Part shown: positions 23,034-33,994 of the stretch, in pieces | Layout: every line of letters begins with the position of its first letter | How positions within the stretch are numbered: position 1 is the first letter of the stretch | From: Ustilaginoidea virens | Taxonomy: Eukaryota > Ascomycota > Sordariomycetes > Hypocreales > Clavicipitaceae | Assembly (NCBI RefSeq): GCF_000687475.1 | Contig: NC_057319.1 | Coordinates: 4,454,001-4,518,000 of the forward strand | DNA length: 64,000 bases | Reading direction: 5' to 3' | Translations under genes and position numbers: made by a program | Notes under the pieces: generated by a model | What the model was told of the DNA's origin: nothing | The model's input: the letters and a program-made list of their open reading frames with translations, nothing else | The model's database searches: none

Positions 23034-25427
23034 CTTCGCAGGGAAACACAGCCGCCCTTGGGGGATGCAAACAGGCGAATGGATGGGGGACGCGACCAGT
23101 CGCGCGGCAGTGTCTGGAGAGGGCTATGCAAGGGCAGAGGTTTCCGACGACATGTGGTAGGTGGCGGAAGTCGTAGCGAGCGGCCGTTGCAAGAGAATTT
23201 GCAAGGGTATCAGGCCGGAAACGAGGAGGCCTGGCCAAAGGAGCAGAAGGGAATGACAAAACCAAACGGCGGCGGCGGCGGCGGCAGCGGCAGCAGCAGG
23301 GTATCGTCAGACGGCGATGGCCTCGAGGAGCGGGCGGCCGTCTTGGGAGAAACGTCAGTGCAAGAGGCTCAGCATTGAGTACGGAATGACGGAAGAGAGG
23401 TGATTGAGAGAGGTGAGCAATGGCCCGATGAGGGCGTAGGCACACAGAACAGGCTTTCCACCTACCGGGTTCATGTGTGGTTAATGTGTGCCTCCCAGCT
23501 CCCAGCAAGTACAGTAGATGTCATGGCGATGGAGCTGCAGGTCAACCGAATCAGGTGAAGATCGAGGAGGCAGTGCAAACCAGCGTTGGGCATGATTGGG
23601 CGGGTTGTTGGCTGGACCCGCAGTCACGGAGCTTTTCATTTTGGGCCGGGACTTGATGCAGCTTTGGGTAGGCAGGTTGTAGGTACTTGCACACGTCTGA
23701 TAGGGTACGAGATGGTCTACGCCTTGGCTGTGGGGGTGCCTTGCCTCGGGTTAGAATAGAAGAGGTATCTTTAACGTGGCGGTGCTTTTTGCGCTTTGTG
23801 AGGCATTTTGCATTTTGCAGCACGACGGACGACGGACGACGTGGCAACTGCTTGCCCGGTCGGTCACGGCTGGGACTACGGGAGTACGGAGTATGAGAAA
23901 CAGCATCCATCCCCCGTTTGGGCTGTGGGCAAGACCAGACCCGTGCGGAGCCGAAGCCACTGCGATTAAGCACAAGCCAAGTTTGCTTGTTTGTTTGTTT
24001 TTTTCTTTCCTCCTTTCTTTGCGTTTTTCCTTTTTTTCTCAAGTTTTGCAACTTTGTTTGCCAAAAGTCTCCCCGGGCGCTAAGTTTGTCCGTCTCAGAG
24101 TTTCCCGGCCTACCAAGTGGCGCAGCACGTATGGGTCCACTAAAAAACACCAGACTCAATTCAATGGGCAGCAGGCTGGGCAGCTGCACACGCAAATTCC
24201 AGGGCAAAAGGCACTTATTTAGCCGCCAAGCCCTTTGCAGGTGGACCACCCACCAGGCACGCCAGGCGACTTTTGGTGCTCAATGCGCCCTCATCCACGG
24301 GAGCCAAGTTGGGTTTTTACAGCTGACAGTCATGCCTCCTCCTCTCTCGTCGTTGTTAATCTGCTGGTTATTTCCTGCGGCAAAAGTCCAACTGCCGCTC
24401 GGACTCGACATGGAGCGACCTGTGGGCCAAGGTTGTCTCTCCCTAATAAGTCCGCACACACGCAACGCCAAAGAGACGGCCAGACGCCATCCAGAAGAAA
24501 GAAAAAAAAAGAAAAGAAAGAAAATGTCTGTCGCCACTCTGCCACAGCCAGCCAGCATGGAGGCGGAGCTTTTCACATCCAATCCGGTCGTGACGGGGGG
24601 TGGTCGGTTGACGTCAACGATAACTGATGAGATTGTGCAACGCGCCAGCTGCAGCAGGTGCGTTTGGTGGCCCAGGTAGGTGCCTGATGCTGCCTGTTGA
24701 GTCAATTGGGGGGGAGGGGGCGCAGGCAGCATGCACATTGACGCGTCGAAAGACGCTGACCAGGCGGCCCGCTCAGCATGATCCTGATGCCCAAATCAGC
24801 GCATCACCATTACCATCACCTTCACCTTCACCGTCATTTTCACCATCGCCATCAGAAGAAGCATCGCCAGCTCCTTGCTGCCGAGTCCCTCCCCGCAACC
24901 CACCTCTCCTCGCCCTCGCCCTCGCCCTCGCCCTCGCCCCGCTCACTCATTTCCTCGCTGCTTTGCTTTTCCGCCTTCCCTATGCGGCCGCCGCCAAGTT
25001 CGCTCAGCCCCCCCCCCTCCCCGCCCGTGCCGCTTCGACAGGCCTGGAAGGACCTTTTTCCGGCGCCAACGCCATGGTTGCAAGTATCCTCTGATTCCTG
25101 CCCGCGGCACAATCCCGTATCATTGCAGCATCGTCCGCAGAGCATCTGCAGGGATTTTCTGCGTGGCTTTGGTGCTTCGGTGCGGGGATCCGTCGCCAAA
25201 CGAGGTTGAACAGCCGTGTGCAACCGCTGCGAGGCCTCTTGCTTTCTGTCATTCATCCTACTCTGACAAACAAAGCGACCTTGGGTCTGGACCTTCATCA
25301 CGGCTGCGGCAAGAGAAAAAGAAAAGAGGAGCAAACGAATCTCCCGCCCAAGTCTTGGGGGTTATGTGACTCGCACACATGTCGTGATAATCTACTTCTC
25401 CATTCTTTTGACCGGGGAGCCCCCGTG
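23034..25427. other. 2.4-kb intergenic region without a supported gene
   Basis: It lies between the Ca2+-ATPase start and the PBY1 stop. Contents are a (GGC)n run near 23270, a GTACGGAGTA motif at 23884-23893, T-rich tracts near 24000 and a cluster of CACCAT/CTTCAC and CTCGCC repeats at 24805-24940. The open frames here are Pro/Ser/Arg-rich by-products of these repeats with no recognisable family. Confidence 0.6.
24805..24940 (+). repeat. Trinucleotide- and hexanucleotide-rich low-complexity cluster
   Basis: A run of CAC/CAT-type triplets (24805-24855) is followed by a (CCTCGC)n hexamer array at about 24908-24939. Frames through it give His-rich or Ser-Pro repeats only. Confidence 0.75.
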
Positions 25428-28000
25428 TCATCTCCTGCCCAGGTCGACTCTCCTCACAAGAACCATATCCCCATCTTCCTCCTCCCTCGCTACATCGACT
25501 CCGAAGAACTTGGCAACTCCTTTCCGCATGACCCCTCTCCAGAATCCCTCCACGATCCCTTCCAGATCCCTGCCGGTCTGCTTGAAATCCGGAAACGCAT
25601 TCACCTCCAGTAACCAGGCCTTGCCGTTGCCGTCCACCATGAAATCCAATCCAAACACCTCGAATGCGTTGGGCAGCGTCTGGAAATGCACAGGCATGGC
25701 CCGAGCAGCCGCCTCGAATACCTCGCCGGTGACGTTGCAGATCTGCTCAAAGACGGTGTCCGCCTGTCCCGGGGGCAGTGCCAGGTCCCAGAATCGACGG
25801 ACAGAGTTCTCGTTGGGCGAGTCTTGGAGGCAGGTGTTTGTGAGGAAGCATTCAATGTCGTCGGGGGACTCCCACGGCGCTCTGTACGGTTTTGCCGCAA
25901 AAAGAGCCAGCATGTGTCTGTACACGTAAACGTCGAGGCTGCCGGTGCAGAGGACGTACGAGCGGACGTGGAACTTGCGGCCGTCGGAGAGGAGAAGGGG
26001 CGGGTGGATGTATGGCTGGGCAACGAAATGCCGGAGGTGAGACGACGTGATGAACTCGCCGTCTTCCTCGGCCGTGTCTCCCCGCGCCTCGTCCTCGTCG
26101 TCGCTATCCGGGCGGCTCGCCTCCCACCCGTCAAACACATCCTGCAACTCTTGCATTGTGCTAAAGAGCCGTATCCCTTGCCCGCGGTCGCTCATACCGG
26201 GCTTCAGGATCCACCATTCCTTGTTCCAAGGTTCGCTTTCGCTTACTGCGGCGTTGCGGCTCAAGCTTGCGCACAGGTCAAACGATTCCACGAGCGCGTC
26301 GTCCAAGAACTCTGCGTAGTCCACCTCGAAGGCTTCGCTTCGCTTGACGTGCTGATTCAGCGGCGATGTCGGGTTCTTGGCGACCCAGTGGTCCACGGTA
26401 TTGGATAGGTAGTGCTTTCGTATCAGAGCTTTGCGAATCATGTAGCTGTTGATCAGGCAAGATTTCGGATGCGAAGCTGCGTATTCGAAATCAATAGACT
26501 CGTACGGCGTGATTTGGACAACTCTGGATAAAGATGACGGCAACGTCTCGCCAAGGGAGAGATTGATGTCCGAAGAGGCCGACTCCGCAACCAGGTCTAC
26601 AACCTCCCGAGGCAGAACAGAATCCAGAGCAGACACTATAAGGGGCTGAACATAGGCATCCTCGTACGCGATGACCGCGTGAATCCTGGAATCTCCCCCT
26701 GGATTTCCTTCAACCTCCTCTGCTCGAACAGGCCCGGCTTCCCTCAAAGACACGGCGCCGCCATGTGTACCCCTTGGACTAGAAAGGAGAAAAATAAACA
26801 TGGTTAAGACTATGTTCCAGGTCTATGGATCAAAACAGATTCAACCCGAAACAAGCGCCAATTCTGTAGTTTCAAAAGAGGCTCGCCCCTTTCGTCATTC
26901 ATTTCTTTCTCGAAATGCACGGCTGAGTAGATGCCAACGGGAAGAGAACCATGCCAAGTGATGCATTTCAACTTACAGTTGGAGTTCTTGACCGGCACGT
27001 TCAGCATGTGAGACGGCAAAGTTTGCCTTTAAAGGGGTGATGCTGGCGAATGATGCCCGTTAGTAGCTTCATCCACGGAGAGGACGCTTTGTCGTCATGG
27101 GAGGCCTTCTTACCATGTATTTCCGTCGCGCACAATGCGTCCGTCGTATTGGGGGCCAGACGCGTCGACGCTCTTGTAGACATCGGTCAATCTGGGCGTC
27201 CACTTGAAATACTTGTGCTTGTGACCCTTGGCGGATTCCACCCTCGGGCCATTGTCAGCTTCCCCTGCTCTGATGCGAGCCTCCTCCTCGTCCGGATCAG
27301 CAGCGCCTCCATCAATCTCCTGGAAGCAGCTGCCCTCCCTCCAGTAGTTCTGCAGCATGTCTGCCCAAAGCGTCTTGTTCTCCTCGACGCCTTCTACCAG
27401 AGGGACATTGACGCTGTACAAGTCCACGCTGTCGTCCGTTGGCCACTGCTTGTACAGGGCCTCGATGACGCAAACCCCGTGACGACAAGCGGCGTCAATG
27501 ATGGCGGGGTCGTGGTTTCTCGAGAAGAAGGCGAAGCTGAGAGCAATCGACTTTCTTCTGCACACAGCAGCCTCCAGCGCCGCGCCCAAGGTTCCGGAGC
27601 TCAGAGCAAAGACGGAGGTGGTATTGCGCCCGTAGTTGGGCCCACTGACTACCAGATCGATAGGCCCTTTATCTTGGAAGTAGTGATACAAGCCTATTTG
27701 CACACAGGAGGCGGGTGTGCCGTCGATGAGGACCCATTCGTCAGCGTTTCCCGACGTGGAGGGCAGGTGATGCGTTGTGCCTTGGGTGTCTTGGCCATGG
27801 ATATTCGCAGAGGGAGTGTAATAGAGCGGTTTGAGGGTCTTCCCAATCATGTGGGCCTTGCCGATCCAGGACCTTTGGGTGTGAGGGAGGCAGACGGAAA
27901 CCGTGTGTCCAGCATTTCGAAGGTGCTTGACCAAAGAGTGAACATAGGGTGACGAGTGCGGGGACGGAGGACCATCGTCGTTTGTGACGAGGATATGCAT
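25428..28000 (-). CDS. PBY1: Pby1: SurE-like phosphatase fused to tubulin-tyrosine-ligase-like domain
   Basis: Yeast Pby1 associates with P-bodies and the decapping machinery. Exons are 28000-27114, 27042-26977 (66 nt) and 26778-25428, giving 767 residues, close to yeast Pby1. The N-terminal half is SurE-like: MHILVTNDDG at the start, then VVSGPNYGRN with the usual Asn, and the small exon CITPLKANFAVSH that closes the SurE fold. The C-terminal half is TTL-like: WWILKPGMSDRGQGI (ATP-grasp lysine loop), FVAQPYIHPPLLL, KFHVRSYVL and LLEVNAFPDFKQTG (metal-binding E-x-N). The small exon is needed to keep frame and both its neighbours fit GT-AG and CTAAC rules. I chose the ATG at 28000 because the SurE fold starts there and no ATG lies further upstream in this frame. 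Confidence 0.92.
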
Positions 28001-28876
28001 CGTTCCAGGTTTCCTGGATCCAATAAAACGCAGGGGAGCGGCCTCGGGATCCCGCAATATATCGCTTTCCGCTCACCTTGTCGCTTTTCGCTCACCTTGC
28101 TCTTCTTTTCAATAGACGAAAACGTGAGGCCTTGGAAGTGAAGAGGGTGTGCAGGGTGTGCAGGGTGAGCAGGAGACGGTGGGACCTGGGCCGAATCGAG
28201 GGGGGCAAACTCGACGTGGGGCGCGCTGCTCCGCTACTCCGTACTCTTGTCAAAAACAACGTCGGGATGGAAACCCCTCTGCGGCTCTGCCCTCTGATTT
28301 TCGGAATACCTGCAGGTACTCCCCTGGGTTCAGGCCGACGTTCAGAACAAAAATCGCAACATGTCACGTCTTTGGGATTCGCGTCGGCGTACTTTCGATT
28401 CAGAGCCTAATGCAACATGATTTTTGTCCAGTCATAAGTCTATCGTAGCAGCTTCCGCGTCGAGTGCTCTCTGCCACAGGGTGTACTCACCCACGTCCTC
28501 AGGCGCCAGAATGTATCAGGTAAAACCCCAAAGCCAAATTTGCAAAAGAGCAAACAAAAATACAAAATCAAAAAAACTCCCCCATGCCATCGTGCATTCT
28601 CGGTCCACCCGCAAGTACAGACGAGAACATTGCCCAGCAATCCAGAATCCGCAGAGCCCAGTCCGGTAGACCCAACTTTCACGCCATGACCACGACAAGA
28701 GCCATGCTGAAACGAGCTGAAATGAATTCACGGTAAATTGCCCAAAAAAAAAAAAAAAAAAGGACTTTCCCAAGTCGTAATTACTAAACAAGTATGAAAA
28801 GTGGAAAATATCAAAGGTGAAAATTCACACACCACTCCCCTCTTTGTCGCTCCAAAAAAACAAGAGTGTTGGTGGG
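28001..28876. other. PBY1 upstream region
   Basis: About 880 bp without a supported gene, comprising the PBY1 promoter and the 3' region of the next minus-strand gene. It contains TACTCCGTAC at 28235-28244, short GTGCAGG repeats near 28150 and an A18 run near 28744. Confidence 0.6.
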
Positions 28877-30219
28877 TCAAGCGCGGCTTCTTTTCGTAGC
28901 TTCTGCAACCAAGCTCTCGCCTGGTCTCTTTGACGAAGATTGACTCTTGTGTTCTTTGGTGCGAGGCCAGGAATCAAAAAGACTCTTGCGGCCGGAACTC
29001 GTCATGGGCGTTTCTGCCAATCTATGGGCGGAGCGGGTGGTCCGACGTGTGTCAGGAGGTGAGACGGGTGCATATTTTGGAGCTTCCGGTGTCTCGGTGG
29101 GAAGAGAGTGAGTCTTTTTCGGCGTATGGGGAAGCTGGTCGACCAAGCTTGGCTCCTCCACATCGGTAAGAGCCTCTTCGTCGTCATTGTCCACCTCGGC
29201 AGCCTTGGCAGTGGGAAATAGGAGCCTCGGCTTGACGGAAGCCCTGGTGAGGGGTCGACTCAGTCTAGACTCGATTTCTTGCTCAGAGTCGTCCTGCTCC
29301 TCGGGTTCGGCTTGTTCCGAAAATTTGCGGAAAAATTTTTTGCCCCGGCTTTGTCGCAACGGTTAGTTAGCGCTGGTGAGTCGGGCAAAGACCTTTGACC
29401 GCAGGAGCTGCTTCAAACTTACAAGACAAATACCATCCCATCTTCTCGGCACGTAGCCTCCTCCACCGATTGCAGACCCTCGCCAGGGATGCTGACCAAC
29501 TTCTTCTTGCTCTGCCTTTTGCTCGGCTCGGCGGCCGAGTTGCCATAGAATGGGTTGACTTGGCTGTCATCTTTCTCGGGAACGCGGTCCTGTGAGTCGG
29601 TGAATATGGTGATTGGCTCTTGGGCCTCTTCAGCGGTAGAGCTCTCCATGGTGACGGCAGGATACTTCATTGCTCGCCTCTTCCTAGGTGACGGCATGGC
29701 TTCTGTCCCGGACGGAAAGAGGTTTCTGGCAAAAGTCTGAATAGCGCTGGCAGCCCTCTGGTTTGGCGGTTTCTGAGGAGTCTTGGATGGAGTGGGAAGC
29801 ATGCTGGTGGCGGGTGATGGCCAAGTGTTGGCTGGTGGTAGCTGTGTGGCTTGATCCTCCTTCAGCCCTAAAGCTGCAGCTGCGGCCGAGGTACTTTCAG
29901 CAGTCAAGGAGCCAGAGGCCCGGCGGCGGGCGTTGGGGGTAGGCTGCGATCGCTTGCGAGGGGAGGCTATTGGCGAGGCGATGGTGGTGCTAGACTGAGC
30001 CACGGACTGGGCACCAGGACGAGACTGCTGACGGCAAGAAGGGCGGGGCGAGGGGGTTCTGTTCGCGGCACGCTGTGAGGAAAGCCTCGCAGACTTGCGA
30101 GGCGAGAAAGGCTCCCAGCTGTCGTGGTACCCGTGGCGAGGTGCTGGAGGAGTTCTGACGGTGGAGGTGGAGGGGGGTGGCGGCGTCCTGGAGCCAGCGC
30201 GTTCACCAGCAGAAGCCAT
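28877..30219 (-). CDS. Uncharacterised Ser/Pro-rich protein with MLPTP and GMVFVFRGKK motifs
   Basis: I cannot assign a function. Exons are 30219-29423 and 29348-28877, joined in phase 2 to restore EDGMVFVFRGKKFFRKF, giving 422 residues. Most of the protein looks disordered: rich in Ser, Pro and Arg with many S/T-P sites (possible CDK or MAPK targets). Short blocks look conserved: TSMLPTPSKTPQKP, ARNLFPSG, MPSPRKRR, IFTDSQDRVPEKD, NPFYGN and the GMVFVFRGKK segment. I recall similar block order in uncharacterised ascomycete proteins, but have no name for it. Basic stretches such as SPRKRSQ suggest a nuclear location (inference). It shares a divergent promoter carrying MCB and SCB elements with DUO1, so cell-cycle-dependent expression is plausible. 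The acceptor is the less common AAG. Confidence 0.75.
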
Positions 30220-30681
30220 TGTGAGAGACAGCCTCTGCGCTTCAAGTATCGAACTGAGTAAGAATAGCAGCGCTGAGATACGGCTATGATATACTCTTTA
30301 GCCTTTGCCCAAGTAGTGATGCAATTCTCCGCGGCGTCGAGATGAGAGAAACCGGAGCTCTAGCAACGCCAGTCCCAAGTATGCGCCGAGCAAATAGTAA
30401 GGTTGGAGCCAATCGCTGCCCGAGCCGAAGAGCGGTATGTCGATACTAGACAACAATGAAATATTCAGAAGCTTGAGTGAATTAGGTCAGAGGAAGATGG
30501 AGATCCTGGTGATAAGGCGATGTCGCGGTATGGGGTTGTCAAAGTTTGGGATAGATGATTAGTGTGGTGAGGCATGGGAAGGGAAGGGGTTGCTGTTCTT
30601 GACACTCGATGGGGTGCAGAAAGCAGCGGCATTAAGAGGAGGCTGGGCGCAGGAATGGGTAGGCGGCGGCGGGCACCAGCC

Positions 30682-30702
30682 CAGCCCCCCCCCCCCCCCC
30701 CC
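30682..30702 (+). repeat. C21 homopolymer
   Basis: This is a pure run of 21 cytosines in the divergent promoter, unusually long for C/G runs in this window. Sequencing or assembly length errors are possible. Confidence 0.9.
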
Positions 30703-30811
30703 TTGCATTACTACTCCGTGCTCTACGTACCTTGGGTACTTGTTGACGGGGAAAGGGAGACCCACAAAAGAAAAACCAGCGCAAACGCGCGGGTCTCTTA
30801 AAGAGGGCCGC

Positions 30812-30827
30812 ACGCGTCCGTTTCGCG
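30812..30827. promoter_or_regulatory. MCB (ACGCGT) followed by reverse SCB (TTTCGCG)
   Basis: ACGCGT at 30812-30817 matches the MluI cell-cycle box and TTTCGCG at 30821-30827 is the reverse of CGCGAAA, matching the SCB consensus CRCGAAA. They sit about 225 bp upstream of the DUO1 start. In yeasts MBF and SBF bind these at G1/S. Use in this fungus is inferred. Confidence 0.6.
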
Positions 30828-31049
30828 TATCGTGCAGCCCAACCACTTTGATTGGCCAAGTGAATTGCGTGCAGGTAAAACCATCAGGTACCTTATCTGA
30901 AGCGGTGGGTCCACCCCACTAACGAGAGGGCTGGAGCCTGGCTCAATCTCATCTCCAATGCCGACGGCGGCGGCCAGTTCAAGCAGATGCACGAATAAAG
31001 CCCTCTAGGCTCCCTTATGCGGCAACATAACAGCACCCCGCTCTATACC

Positions 31050-31879
31050 ATGGCAGACAGCTCAGACGACATCCAGTCCGACATCTGGGCATCACCCACC
31101 AACGATGCCGCATTAGCTGCTCGACCGAAAACCCCCAAGTCTGCCAATTCCGCCAAGTTTCCCAAGTCTCCCAAGTCTCCCAAGTCTCCCAAGTCTCCCG
31201 AGACGCCGACGGCTCATGCGGCTCCGTCAGAAACCATCAGCCGAGATGATCTCCTGCGCAGGGAGCTTGAAGGCGTGAAAAATGTCAACGAATCCATCGA
31301 AGGAATCCTCGGCACTCTCAAGCGGGCAGGAAATAACATGGAGGTTTGTCGTGGCCTGGTGTTCGTTTCCAACCGGGGTGCTTGTTGTCCTGCCCTTGAA
31401 TTTTGACACACGCACGAAACGGCTCCTAGGTTGTCGTCAACACCGTTGCGAATGCCTCCAACTTGCTGAACACGTGGACGAGAATCCTGTCACAAACCGA
31501 GCACAACCAACGTTTACTTCTACACCCTGGTTGGAAAGGCATGACCGAGGACTTGGCTGAGCAAGAGGCCGAAGCGTTGGAGAAAAAGCGGGCCGCGGAA
31601 CGAAAGGCGGCCGAGGAAGAACAAAGGAGGGAGGAGCTGCGCCGACGTCGCGAAGAGGAGGAACTGTCCCGGAGACTGACCATGCCCACCTCCAGACGCG
31701 CTCGAGGCACAAGAGCTTCGCGAACGCTCGGGCGCGTCGCAACCAGAAGTGCTGTATCCGGGAGTCGTTTGCCAGAGCCTCCGACGGCAAGCTCTGCTTC
31801 CAGGAGCCGGGGCACTTCGGGTATAGGGAGACGCGCAGGATCAACACGGTCCCGAAGCCGTTCGCGGGGAGCAAGATGA
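31050..31879 (+). CDS. DUO1: DASH complex subunit Duo1
   Basis: Duo1 is part of the DASH/Dam1 ring that couples kinetochores to microtubule plus ends. Exons are 31050-31343 and 31430-31879, both phase 0, giving 247 residues. The core reads RRELEGVKNVNESIEGIL then, across the splice, VVVNTVANASNLLNTWTRILSQTEHNQ, the diagnostic Duo1 signature. It is followed by a charged coiled coil (EQEAEALEKKRAAERKAAEE) and an Arg/Ser-rich tail. The N-terminus has four tandem SPK units, possible Cdk1 or Aurora-type sites. An in-frame ATG at 31017 would add 11 residues (MRQHNSTPLYT); I prefer 31050 because MADSSDD resembles family starts. Its 3' end converges on RNH202 with only 129 bp between stops. Confidence 0.9.
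31162..31197 (+). repeat. Four 9-bp tandem repeats encoding SPK
   Basis: CCAAGTCTC is repeated four times without change, giving KSPKSPKSPKSP in the Duo1 N-terminus. Exact repetition at DNA level suggests recent slippage expansion. Confidence 0.9.
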
Positions 31880-32008
31880 AGGCGGGTGTCCCCTATGCTG
31901 ACCTCGTCCTTTTGTGTGTACCTCTCAGGACGCAGTGAGAGGGGTTTTTTTTTTTTTTTTTTCGTCATGATAGATACCCGAAATTTTACAAACATTAAAA
32001 TGACTACT

Positions 32009-33334
32009 TTATTTGGCGCTGAAAAAATGACTGAGCTTCATCATCCCGCTCGTGTTGACCTTTTTGAGGTCTCTAACACCACGGCTTTGGTTTGCCTTGC
32101 GCTGCTTCTCTGCTTCCATCTTGCGTTTCTTTTCCGCCCGCATCTCTTCCTGCTCGTCGTCCAGCACTCTCTTTCGCGAGTAATCAGCTGCTGAGCTGGC
32201 GGCAGCTGCCCTGGCGCGCACCTCGGCTAACTGCGCCAAGTACGCGTCCAAAGGCGAGAAGTCGACTGTGCTCATATCCCCCTGTGATAGGCAGCGACGC
32301 AACTGTTCTGCCGTGGCCGAGGATACGTAGCGGGAGCAGATAAAGTCGAACGCGACACGGAGTCTTTGTAGTCTGAGGACATCCGGTGTTGCCTGGAGAG
32401 CAGTCACTACGTCATGATTGACTTGTGATTGCTCCGCAAACAACGACGTTGACGCCGTTGAAGGCTCCGACGCAAAGGATGGGTTCGAATCGGCCGCCAC
32501 GGAAGTCGACTGTGACGTGTCGAAATCGGCCAGGGGTGTGGAAACTTCAGAGCCAAGAGCGCTGTCGTTGGGCGTTTGGCTCGGAGCCGCCATGACAACG
32601 CTCTTCTGCAGCAAGAATGGCGCTTCCAACGCCTTGCGAACAAACTTGTCCTCCATGGAGGGAGGTAGGCCCGCTTCCATCATCCTCTGTGCCTTGCCTA
32701 GAATGGTAGCCACAAGCTTCTTCTCGCTGAGTCGAAACATCTTGACATCTCCGGCATCGACAGTATCGCAGATTGCCTCCATTCTTGATTCTAGCAACGA
32801 TCTCGTCGCGTCGCATTCCAAGAGTGTGGACAAGTGGGAGTTTTCCTGCGGAAGCTTGTCAAAGTGGTCGTCGCTGGCCAGAAACAGTCTCTTCTTCTCT
32901 CGCGAGCCCTTTTCGACCCTGGCGTCCACCAATGAAGGCAATACCAAGAACAAGGGGTCTATGGGTGTTGCGATGTACATGTCGGACCTTGAAATGGTCT
33001 CTGCGTGGATGCTTGTTCGTGTCTCGCCCGCACTCACGTCAAGCTGTTCCTCTTCACTCTCGACCAGCCAGCTCTTGGGGGTAGATGTCGGCGCCGAGAC
33101 TCTGGTGAATTCGTGGATTTCGCCCTTGGGACAAATAAGATAGCGGGCTGGCTGGCCGTTTCGAGGGTGCGGCAAAGTGATGATGCGGCTGTCTGACGTT
33201 GCCGTCGTTGGCAGGACGAACAAACGGGGGGGAGACGCCGAGCTGGCCTCGAGCGTGTATTTCGAAACCGGGGCCGAAGCTGGTGCTCCTGGAGAAGGCT
33301 TGGAAACGGGTTTGGCAGACCTTGTTCGAGCCAT
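32009..33334 (-). CDS. RNH202: Ribonuclease H2 subunit B
   Basis: RNase H2 removes ribonucleotides and RNA primers from DNA; subunit B is the structural and PCNA-targeting subunit. The single exon encodes 441 residues from the ATG at 33334 (MARTRSAKP). Upstream frame to 33439 has the poor sequence of 5' UTR, so I start at 33334. The N-terminal triple-barrel part shows RLFVLP, ITLPHPRNGQPARYLICPKGEIHEF and IDPLFLVLPSL, with FLASDDHF and the helical region VRLSEKK-like FRLSEKKLV; these fit the family. The middle is Ser-rich and poorly conserved. The extreme C-terminus MMKLSHFFSAK resembles a PIP box that binds PCNA. It is divergent from MCM10 and the two probably share regulation. Confidence 0.9.
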   Translation of the reverse strand: MARTRSAKPVSKPSPGAPASAPVSKYTLEASSASPPRLFVLPTTATSDSRIITLPHPRNGQPARYLICPKGEIHEFTRVSAPTSTPKSWLVESEEEQLDVSAGETRTSIHAETISRSDMYIATPIDPLFLVLPSLVDARVEKGSREKKRLFLASDDHFDKLPQENSHLSTLLECDATRSLLESRMEAICDTVDAGDVKMFRLSEKKLVATILGKAQRMMEAGLPPSMEDKFVRKALEAPFLLQKSVVMAAPSQTPNDSALGSEVSTPLADFDTSQSTSVAADSNPSFASEPSTASTSLFAEQSQVNHDVVTALQATPDVLRLQRLRVAFDFICSRYVSSATAEQLRRCLSQGDMSTVDFSPLDAYLAQLAEVRARAAAASSAADYSRKRVLDDEQEEMRAEKKRKMEAEKQRKANQSRGVRDLKKVNTSGMMKLSHFFSAK

Positions 33335-33994
33335 GGTCGACGTGTTCTGCTTTGGTGTTGGACGGTCAAGTCGCGGGACGCGGCCAGTCCGAGTCGTGCT
33401 GCACTGGAAGATACGATACGATAGCACGTGCGCAACCAAATTGAAACCAGGATCCCAAAGGCAAGCCGGCTTTAAAGAAAGGAATCACGGGCTGTCGAAC
33501 CGCCGTCCGAGGCAAGGGAGAGCACATTGGGCGTCGTTGGTGACATGTAGCACTCCGTACTCTGTAGCTACACGCCATCCACGAAGGTTGAGCCCCGGAA
33601 GCCCGAACCAGACGCGAAAAGCGCGTCCATGACAAGCCACACGCACCCCGCCCAAGCCACATGCACCGTCCAGGTTCCGTTGCCAACAAGTCACGACGCC
33701 ACCAACAACTTGCCGTTACTCCGGATCTGCAAAACCCATATTCTCTACTTTACTTTACTTTACCAGCATCACACACCTGGTGGCTCGGCTCGGCCATCTG
33801 ACCATTTTTACCGTTTTACCATTCTTACGCTTTGCGCGCCGTCTGGAGTAGTACTCCAACTGTCCGTCTCCGGCTGCTCGATGGCTGTAACCAGGCATCT
33901 GGTTACCTGGCTCGGGCGCCCTTGTTGACATTCGTTGACGTCTGGTTGACTCTCCATTTCGCTCTTCCCGCGGAGCCCTTCTTCTGCCATACAC
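33335..33994. promoter_or_regulatory. Divergent RNH202-MCM10 promoter
   Basis: This 660-bp region separates two replication genes. It holds an inverted pair of ACGCG cores at 33611-33627, an ACTCCGTAC motif at 33552-33560, and TTTAC repeats near 33747-33764. No gene is seen in it. Confidence 0.65.
33611..33627. promoter_or_regulatory. Inverted repeat of MCB/SCB-like cores
   Basis: GACGCGAAAAGCGCGTC consists of GACGCG and CGCGTC around AAAAG. The left half also matches the SCB consensus (CGCGAAA). It lies roughly mid-way between the RNH202 and MCM10 starts, so it could serve both. Confidence 0.6.

Larger units (their letters stand above)
30220..31049. promoter_or_regulatory. Divergent promoter between the unknown gene and DUO1
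   Basis: This 830-bp region serves both genes. It holds a C21 homopolymer (30682-30702), a perfect MCB and an SCB-like site near 30812-30827, and an upstream ATG at 31017 in frame with DUO1. Confidence 0.65.

Noticed and set aside
24778..25369. His-rich and Ser-Pro-rich ORFs in the 23-25 kb intergenic region
   Set aside because: They come from CAC/CAT and CTCGCC repeats. No conserved motif or convincing splice structure supports a gene.
28877..30219. Identification of the Ser/Pro-rich protein as a Whi5/Nrm1 repressor
   Set aside because: Promoter context is suggestive, but I do not see the short helical Whi5-type motif in the protein.
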